From positions 1 through 64,000 of the forward strand of contig WELA01011189.1 of NCBI GenBank assembly GCA_009602735.1: a DNA stretch of 64,000 nt, given 5' to 3'. The translations under genes and the position numbers were made by a program. The stretch comes from Mesotaenium endlicherianum (lineage: Eukaryota > Streptophyta > Zygnematophyceae > Zygnematales > Mesotaeniaceae). Below, one piece after another: positions 56,837 through 64,000 of this stretch; the first letter of the stretch is position 1; each line of letters opens with the position of its first letter. Below the pieces are notes generated by a model, which saw nothing but the letters and a program-made list of their open reading frames with translations, had not been told where the DNA came from and did no database searches.

Positions 56837-58486
56837 ATGACCCAGAAGTAGGAACTTAAGCGGACGAAAAGGGCGGAAGACGTACATGCAGAATGCTTGC
56901 AATTCCGTGGCAACATCGAATCATCCTCCATGTCCGCTCGGGAATCACAACGACTCCAACAACAGCGGGAGGCACAGAAAAAGAAGGAAGAGGAGGAATA
57001 GGCCAGGCTGAGGCAGGAAGAATTGGACCAAAAAGCTACGGAGGAGGCGAAGAAGGCGGAAGAGGAGAGGCAAGCCGAGGAGAGGCCGAAGCAGCAGGCT
57101 GAAGAAGAAGAAAAGAGGAAAATCAGCAGCTACCGCTACACGGTACTGGGCAAGGGCTTTGATCTACTGGAGGAGGCCTTCAAGTATGTCAGAGAAGTCG
57201 CAGTGAGGCACAGCAGGACATCCTCCAGAGAGAAGGGGAGACATCCAAACACTTTGACAAGTATATTGAGGTCAGCACAGGGCTACTCCTCTACCACAAT
57301 TATGCCAGGATGGTAGGGTATACAGTCAGAGAGGCCAAGGCAGTGGCCCAAGCAAATGAGACAGGAGCTGTATTGATCTCAGGTATTTGGGAAAAGGATA
57401 GGGTCATCAGGATGATCCCCATGGACGCGGACAGCTTTAAGGACTCTACACCCCATAATCGGTTCAAGGCCATGTATAATGAGGTGGAGAGGAGGAGCTG
57501 GGAGTTCTTGGCCAGTCAGCTGGACTTCGCAAGGCACTGGTACCCGTGCACTCTGAAAAGGACAGACTCTGCCTTTTTCCAAAAGCCCACCGATTGGCGG
57601 TGGATGACCATCAACATGAGGGACCAGCAGAATGACAAGGCGAAGGATGAGGATTTCCTAAAAGACCTACAAGGGGAACATAATGTTGCCTCCTTATATT
57701 GCAGCTTGAGACCCAAGACTGGATAAAGTGAGAGACTGCATGAGCCAAGAAATGCAGGAGGACAGGAGCAGGGCCCGAGAGTCATTCTCTAAAGGGAAGC
57801 ACGCTTATGCTAATTGGACAAGCAAGCAGGGAGAAGAGGACCTATATGCGGTCCAAACTCAACAGCCTCCACCAACACCCAAAAGGGGAAGGTCAGTGGG
57901 GTATTCTTTTTCTCGGGAAGAGCTAGAGCAGCTGACAGAGAAGACCCCAGCGGTCTCAGAGGAACCAGGGGAAGGAGAGGAGGAGGGGTCAGAGGAAGAA
58001 GAAGAGGAAGGCGAGGAGGAGGACACTAGCCCCGCTGTGGTCGTGACACCTGCCACATCCTCTCTAAGGGAGAAGACTGGGATGGCCTTGCAACAGCTCG
58101 CTGAAAAGGAGGACATCACTTGGCTGGGAATTGCCACAGGACAGAGCCCATCTCTAGGCACGGAAACCCAGTCAGACAGGGCAGACAGGAGGGTTGCTAG
58201 AGAATTAGCCAAAGGCCTGCCAGCATCTCCCTCGCAGAGAGGGCATGTGCCCTTAGCTCATGTCATGCAACATCCTTCTGGGAAGCCGGTATATGTACCT
58301 GTCAGTTTGAGGGCTGCCCAGGAGAAGGCTGCCTCCCTTCAGTTTCAGACTGTGCAGGAGAAAACAGCCCAGTTTCTGCGTTCTCCGCGGGGCCCCTACG
58401 CGGATCTGCCAGGCTTCAGGAGACCCCAAGACAGGAGGAGGTCTGGCTCCCCTGAGTATAGGGCCCCAGGGACATCTCCCTTCTAA
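56837..58486 (+). pseudogene. Third ORF of family A, copy 3
   Basis: ATG after GAGCAGG as in copy 1. Coiled-coil start, conserved ISSYRYTVLGKGFDLLEEAFKY block, GHWYPCTLKRTD-like block, acidic tract (~57960-58020) and Arg/Pro-rich end (RSPRGPYADLPGFRRPQDRR). No membrane segment or signal peptide. Unknown function. Broken. Confidence 0.7.
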
Positions 58487-58546
58487 TGGCAGTAGGCTGG
58501 GGACGGTAGGGACAGCACGCTGTTACTAGTGTTAGTGTTGTCGAAG

Positions 58547-59301
58547 TGAAAGGGGCAGAGTGCCCTAGTGGAAGCGTAGTGACTCACGAGGAAAAGAACT
58601 AATTGCAAGCATACTAAAGAGTGTAGCGGCATATCACCAAAAAAGCTTAGGAAAATTTCTCAACATTTTGAGTAGCAAAAAACTGCTCACAAATAATGTA
58701 GGATGATAGGCCTCGTCATTACAAACCCGTAGAAATTTACAAACGTGAAAATTGATAAAAAATGAAGTAATTATGTCTATTTATAGTTTTCCACGACGGT
58801 CGCTCGCCCCTAAGCTGGAGGGCCGCTTCGCAACGGATTTTCCCAAGTGTTTGTCAAATCGTCCCTTCCAGAATATTTGTGAGTAAGCCAGATCAGTCTC
58901 ATCTGACGTGTCGGGCTGATTTGACGTCCACATGCATGCATCAAAATATCTAGAATATACTAACTTAGACGCGCTAGGCTAATCCGAAACTTCTAGGTAA
59001 ATCGACCTAGTCGGCACTCCGCGTCAGCCGAACTTACGTGAAGGTTCAAATTCACTCCAACGGCCCAGATCGCTCGACGCTGTCGGTCAATCCGACGGTC
59101 ACGCTCACCGCGAATTAAGGACAGTCGTCAACCGACCTCAAAACTAGTCAAACTTCGGAAATCCATAACTCTCTCAACACTTGACCAAATTTGATGAACT
59201 TTATATCAAAATGACCACAAAAATGCACTTTACACTACTATACAATCAAAACATTCTTTCATGGAACTCAAAAATGCACTTTATGAACCTATGACCTTAC
59301 A
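58547..59301 (-). repeat. 3' LTR of family C
   Basis: TGAAAGGGGCAGAG to ATGACCTTACA on the plus strand (755 bases). The reverse-complement ends match the solo LTR at 45700-46443. Followed by TCATCCCCCTCCTC, the complement of a polypurine tract. Confidence 0.92.
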
Positions 59302-59315
59302 TCATCCCCCTCCTC

Positions 59316-62300
59316 AAGATGCGATGTCCTCAGCGCATTCTGCAGATAACGTCTCAACTTACTCTTACAATAAGTCAAGTTGGCCTCCGGCTCCCAAGTG
59401 TTGTCGTCCGCATGGTAGCCTTTCCACTTGACCAGATACTCTTGAGCAAGTCGTTGACCTCGCTTGACTCGTCGATCACCGACAATCGCCTCCACTTCAT
59501 ACTCCAATACATCATCGATCTCGACCGGTGGTGGCGTTGAAGGTAGTTGTCCTGGACGTCCTTTATTTGGGTCAACGTATGGCCGCAAACAACTGACATG
59601 GAACACATCATGGATACGCCAGCCTGAAGGAAGTTCCAACTTGTAGGTCACTGGATTAACCCGCTTGAGCACCACAACAGGACCTGTAAACCGTGCCCGC
59701 AGTTTCCTCTTGCCTGTAAAAGGTAGGTTTTTTGTTGAAAAGAGTACTTTGCCGCCCACATTGAATGTCACTTCTCTCCGATGCTTATTAGCATGCTTGA
59801 CCTGCTCTTCTTGTGCCTTTCGAATAGACGTCTTAGCCATGTCCCAAGTCTTGGCCATCTGCTCCATAAACGCTTGTGTAGTAGGAACCTGAGTCTCTTT
59901 GGCCTTCTCCAACAAGATGTTCCCTGGATGATATACTTCTCTCCCATAAATCATCGCGAATGGTGACTGCTTGGTGGATTCCTGCACGCTGTTGTTCTAG
60001 GCAAACTCCAACCCTGGCAGCTTCTTGTCCCACTCTGAAGGGTCCTCCATAGTGAAACTCCTGAGCACCTCTTGCAGAGTTCTGTTGAGCCTCTCACTCT
60101 GCCCGTCTGTCTGAGGATGATAGAAAGTGCTCATACTCAGCTTGGTCCCCATCAAAGTAAACAATGATCGCCAAAAGTTGCCAGTAAACCTTGGATCCTG
60201 GTCTGAAACAATCACCTTCGGCAACCCATGTAGCCTGAAAATATGATCAAAGAACAGCCGTGCCACATCTGCTGCCGTACAAGTCTCCTTCATAGGAATG
60301 AAGTGTGCCATCTTGCTGAGCCGATCAGACACAACCCAAATTGTATCGTGCCCTTGACCACTCACTAGTAAAGATGTGATGAAGTCCATAGCAATCTGCT
60401 CCCAAGGATACTCTAGAATAGGCAGGGGCTGTAATGTACCTCCCTTCTTTTGATTTAGTGTCTTGTTTCTCTGGCACGCATCGCAACTCCTGATCCACTC
60501 CTCGATGTCCTTGTCCATGTTTTTCCAATAGTACTCCCGCTTCAGCACGCTTGCCGTCTTCTCGCTTCCAAAGTGTCCAGCATATAATCAGTCATGATGC
60601 TCCGCTAGTAGTAAGTCTCGTAGCTCCTTGATGTCAGGTATCACCACTCTCTTGGAATCACCATAATACCATATGCCGTCCTTCGTCTGCATACTCGCGT
60701 TGGACTCAGCTGCTCCACCATCAGCAAACTCTGGGTCCTCCTCATAACTTCTTTGAAGCTTCTCCTTGAAGTCGATACACTCCTTGATGGTTGAGACAGC
60801 TGCAAGGTCACACCTCCTGGATAAAGCGTCTGCAGGGTTGATCTTCCCAGGTAAGTACTCCATCTTGTGGTCAAATTGTTGCAGAAACTCCATCCACCTT
60901 GCATGTCTTGGTGTCAATATTTGCTGCCTCATAAACTTCTCCAAGCTCTTGTGGTCGGTCTTGATGAACACCTTCCGGCCGTCCACATAACATCGCCAAA
61001 TCCTCAAAGCCTGGATAATAGCCAACATCTCCCGCTCGTGTGCTGCATAGTTCTGCTCAGGAGGACTCAACTTCCTGCTCTCATATGCCACAGGCTGCAA
61101 TTCTTTGCCCTGGTCCTAGAGAAGAATGGCTCCCACTGCAAAATTTGATGCGTCCGTGATGATGGTGAAAGGAAGCTCTGGACTGGCGATTGCCAACCAG
61201 GTGCCTGTGTCAATAACTCCTTAATCCTCTCAAATGCTTGCTGCTCCTTGTCACCCCATAGCCACTTCTCCTGCTTCTTCAACATGTACGTGAGCGGTGC
61301 ACACACCTTGGCAAATCCTTCAATGAAACGTCGATAATAATTCGCCATGCCGAGGAAACTCCTGAGTTGATGAATATCAGCAGGCACCGGCCAATCTCTG
61401 ACTGCTTGCACCTTCTTTTGCTCCACCTTGACTTCTGCAGCTCCCACTATGTGCGCAAGAAACTTGATCTCCTTGAGATAGAAGTCGCACTTGCTCATCT
61501 TCCCACATAGCTTCTAATCTCTCAAGACCTCCAACACCTTCCGCAGATGCTCCACATGCTCTTCCAAGGTCTTCGAATAGATCAGGATGTTGTCCAAAAA
61601 TACCACCACAAACTGGTCCAAGTAGGATCTGAAGATACTATTCATGAGTCCCATGAATGTAGCAGGTGCATTAGTCAACCCAAAAGGCATGATTGTGAGC
61701 TCGAACAAACCATAGCGAGTTCTGAAAGCAGTCTTCTGAACGTCTCCTTCCGTAATCTGTACCTGGTGATAGTCACTCCTCAAATCGATCTTCGAGAAAT
61801 ACTTCGCCCCGATAAGCCTGTCAATCAACTCGTCCACTCGTGGAAGTGGGTACCTGTTCTTGATGGTGACCTTGTTGAGAGCCCGGTAGTCAACACACAT
61901 CCTCATAGTCCCATCCTTCTTCTTCACAAATAAGACTGGCACTGCAAATGGAGACTCGCTGGGTCGGATGAATCCCTTCTCCAAGAACTCTGTCAGCTGC
62001 TTCTTCAACTCATCCAACTCCGCAAACGATTGTAGATAGGCGGGTCTCACTGGTGGCTTGCTCCCTGGTTCCAACTCAACCTTGTGCTCCATAGCTCTCT
62101 GTGGAGGTAATCCTGCAGATATTCCTCAGGAATTACGCACTTGAACTCCTCCAATAGCGCTTGAATTTGGGCAGGCATCTCAGCAGGCTTCTTCTCTTGA
62201 GCAGTTGGGCTCTGCTCCTTCTGAGCAAGGGGATCAGACACCACTACTTGCTCCTCCGGCAATGTACATTTGCCCAGGCTGTTAGGATTCACGCTTGCTC

Positions 62301-62900
62301 CATCTGATAACCTGGCCAGGACCACCGAAACAAGGTACATCTCCTTCACCTGATTTGCCCTGCATAGCTTCTTGACTTGCAGGCTCGACAGAAGACAGTT
62401 ACTTGTGGTCGTATCTATCTCCACCTGTTTCGCTGTCTCCATTCGACCATCACGCCCTTGGACCTTCACTTGTCCCGTGCTCCAGTGCAGTTGAGGGTTG
62501 GCTTTTCTTGGCCATGGTCGGCCCAATATCACCTCATGGTGACCCAACTCTGCTTGCTCCATAACTTCCTTACTCTGGTGCCCCGCTACTTCCACGTGAA
62601 TAGCTTCCGTAGGTGCACCACACTTGAGTCTCTGCCCATTTGCCAAAATTGCCTCCTTAGGCTCATAATGCTTCTGCACAGGGATTCGCCACTCTTTCAC
62701 CAGCTTCTTGTGCACAAAATTTGCACTTGCGCCACTGTCGACCATACACTTCGTCTTGTTGTCGTCGACTACCCCTTCCACGATGATAGGCTTGTCAACA
62801 TCTCGTCTTTCGCTTCTCGGCAGGCTCCTGGAGATAACCTCCTTGTGATTTCTTGTCTTCACGCCAGTAGACAACCCAGAACGACTTACTGGCGTCCTCC
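59316..62900 (-). pseudogene. pol region, family C (protease, RT, RNase H, integrase, chromodomain)
   Basis: Reading right to left: protease with MVDSGASANFVHKKL (~62740), RT with [23 protein letters not shown] (~61850-61920), RNase H (~60900-61190), integrase (~59990-60540; CDACQRNK, HPQTDGQSERLNRTLQEV), and a clear C-terminal chromodomain (YLVKWKGYHADDNTWEPEANL, ~59360-59500). The chromodomain is expected to guide integration to marked chromatin. Broken. Confidence 0.9.
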
Positions 62901-62929
62901 TTTTTCCTGTTGTTGAGGTTGCTTCGCCT

Positions 62930-63916
62930 TCACATAGCAGTCTCGAGCCAGATGTCCAAGCTTGCCACAATTATAGCAAGGTCCTCTCGGTTTGAAATTC
63001 TGCTGCCTGCGCTGGTAGTGCACAAGTCCCAACTCCATAGGTACTGGACCTTGTCCACTCGTGCTTGGCGCTTGAGAACCAAACTGTCAATATCCTCCAA
63101 AGTTGTGGCTGCCCCATTGCCTCTGACTATACTCCACAGCGTCAACCCTTGTTGCCAATGCCATCATTTCTCCAAGACTGGTAGGGTCCTTGAGCGCCAC
63201 TTCCTTGGCCACAGTTGGCTTGAGTCCCCTCTTGAACTTGTCCATCATCTTCGACTCGTGCATGGATGGACATTGAAGCACCAGCTCGTTGAAGCGCGAT
63301 ACATACTCTTGAACGCTTGCTCGTTGACGAAGGCGCACCAATAGATCTCGAGCGGTAGCCTCGGGTGCAATAGGTTGAAATTGCCTCTTCAAGCCTTCAA
63401 ATAGCTTACCAACAGTAGCAGGAACTCCAGACAGCTGCTCTTCTCGTTCATACCAAGCTCCAGCACTCTTCTTCAGCAAGGTAATCACAAAGGCAACTTG
63501 CCCGTCGGGCGTGAGCGCAAAATACTCCATAAACTTCTTCACTCCAAAAATCCATTGATGAACAGGCGGCGATCCACGCTCTCCACTGTACACTTCAGGC
63601 TTAGGCGCACGCACTCCCGATGCGGGTGGAATATGTGGTTGCACCACTGGGTTAACATGAATTGGTGGCACAACAGGTGTAGGTGTCGAACTCGTCGAAG
63701 CGGCGTTCCCCAAAACAACTCGCACCATTCTCTCCACCTCCGCGCGCATATTTTGTTGAAAATGGGTGTAGACTTCTCCTCCAATTGCATTCGCCATTTG
63801 CTTAGCATTGCCTGCATTTCTTGTTGCTCTCTGGTCATCGTTGGTGCTACCTGCTGCCCCGCGCGCTCAACATGCTCGACATGTTCGTCTCCTCCAGCTG
63901 CCGGCTGCGACTCCAT
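62930..63916 (-). pseudogene. gag region, family C
   Basis: Starts MESQPAAGGDEHVEHVERAG. Retrotransposon Gag domain (~63180-63600, WIFGVKKFMEYFALTPDGQ... SVQEYVSRFNELVLQCP). A CCHC-type knuckle (YNCGKLGHLARDC) lies near 62935-62975. Broken. Confidence 0.8.
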
Positions 63917-63939
63917 AATATAATGTGCAAACTAGCCCA

Positions 63940-64000
63940 GCTCCGATACCAGATGAAAGGGGCAGAGTGCCCTAGTGGAAGCGCAGTAACTCACGAGGAA
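63940..64000 (-). repeat. PBS and start of the 5' LTR of family C
   Basis: GCTCCGATACCA (63940-63951) is the complement of TGGTATCGGAGC. After two bases the LTR end TGAAAGGGGCAGAG begins at 63954 and continues past the window. Confidence 0.9.

Larger units (their letters stand above)
50890..58546 (+). mobile_element. Ty3/gypsy family A, copy 3
   Basis: Inner part of a 5' LTR (50890-51201), PBS (51203-51214), gag, pol with RNase H and chromodomain, leader with GTGACAG repeats, third ORF. Element C is inserted at 58547, just before where the polypurine tract and 3' LTR would be, so the end lies outside the window. Broken, roughly ten breaks. By eye its coding regions are closer to a shared family consensus than copy 1. 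Confidence 0.85.
58547..64000 (-). mobile_element. Ty3/gypsy chromovirus family C (minus strand), runs off the window
   Basis: 3' LTR 58547-59301, polypurine complement from 59302, pol, gag, PBS at 63940-63951, start of the 5' LTR at 63954. The order protease-RT-RNase H-integrase-chromodomain makes it a chromovirus. Inserted in family A copy 3. About five breaks; it looks younger than family A. Confidence 0.92.

Noticed and set aside
1-64000. CRISPR arrays, bacterial operons or rRNA genes
   Set aside because: No repeat-spacer pattern or rRNA sequence was noticed. Introns, EF-hand and USP-kinase genes and gypsy elements indicate a eukaryotic nuclear genome.

Overview
The window looks like nuclear DNA from a streptophyte: a charophyte-grade alga or an early land plant. 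Three things point there. (1) A seven-exon gene joins a universal-stress-protein (USP) domain to a receptor-like cytoplasmic kinase, an arrangement typical of the plant RLCK-IX/PUB kinases. (2) There is a plant-style calmodulin-like gene with four EF hands. (3) Most of the rest is Ty3/gypsy chromovirus-type retroelements whose primer-binding site resembles the initiator-Met tRNA site of plant elements. The species cannot be named from the sequence.

Layout. 1-113: end of a minus-strand family-A LTR. 114-5294: copy 1 of a Ty3/gypsy-type element whose polyprotein carries a cytosine-5 DNA methyltransferase (DNMT) before the reverse transcriptase and a PHD finger after the integrase. 5295-13616: family-A gypsy element copy 1 with a third ORF after pol. 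13617-15801: LTR pieces and an unknown repeat. 15802-25068: copy 2 of the DNMT element, with both ends, nested in an old diverged A-like LTR (15561-15801 and 25069-25369). 25370-30795: mostly gene-free, with a solo LTR-A that itself carries a solo LTR-D. 30796-31449: calmodulin-like gene (+). 34164-40806: USP-kinase gene (-). 40807-44848: gene-free. 44849-50889: family-A copy 2 (-) carrying a solo LTR-C. 50890-58546: family-A copy 3 (+). 58547-64000: chromodomain gypsy family C (-), inserted in copy 3 and running off the window.

Most interesting item. The DNMT element combines DNMT, RT, RNase H, DDE integrase and PHD finger. In copy 2 the terminal repeats are arranged A1 - genes - B1 - A2 - B2, a split-direct-repeat order known from DIRS/Ngaro-type elements but here in an element with a DDE integrase. 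The outer ends are TGTC...GACA, flanked by a short ATTAT/TTAT target-site duplication. The internal B1-A2 joint is a palindrome (GACA-GC-TGTC), and a polypurine tract lies directly before B1. This fits integration of a circularly permuted, two-repeat intermediate. Retrotransposon DNMTs have been reported from charophytes and dinoflagellates; I know of no report of the PHD finger or the permuted repeats.

The two host genes are plausible signalling components (calcium sensor, cytoplasmic kinase), but nothing in the sequence links them. All retroelements are treated as fossils. Four single-N positions look like assembly joins.
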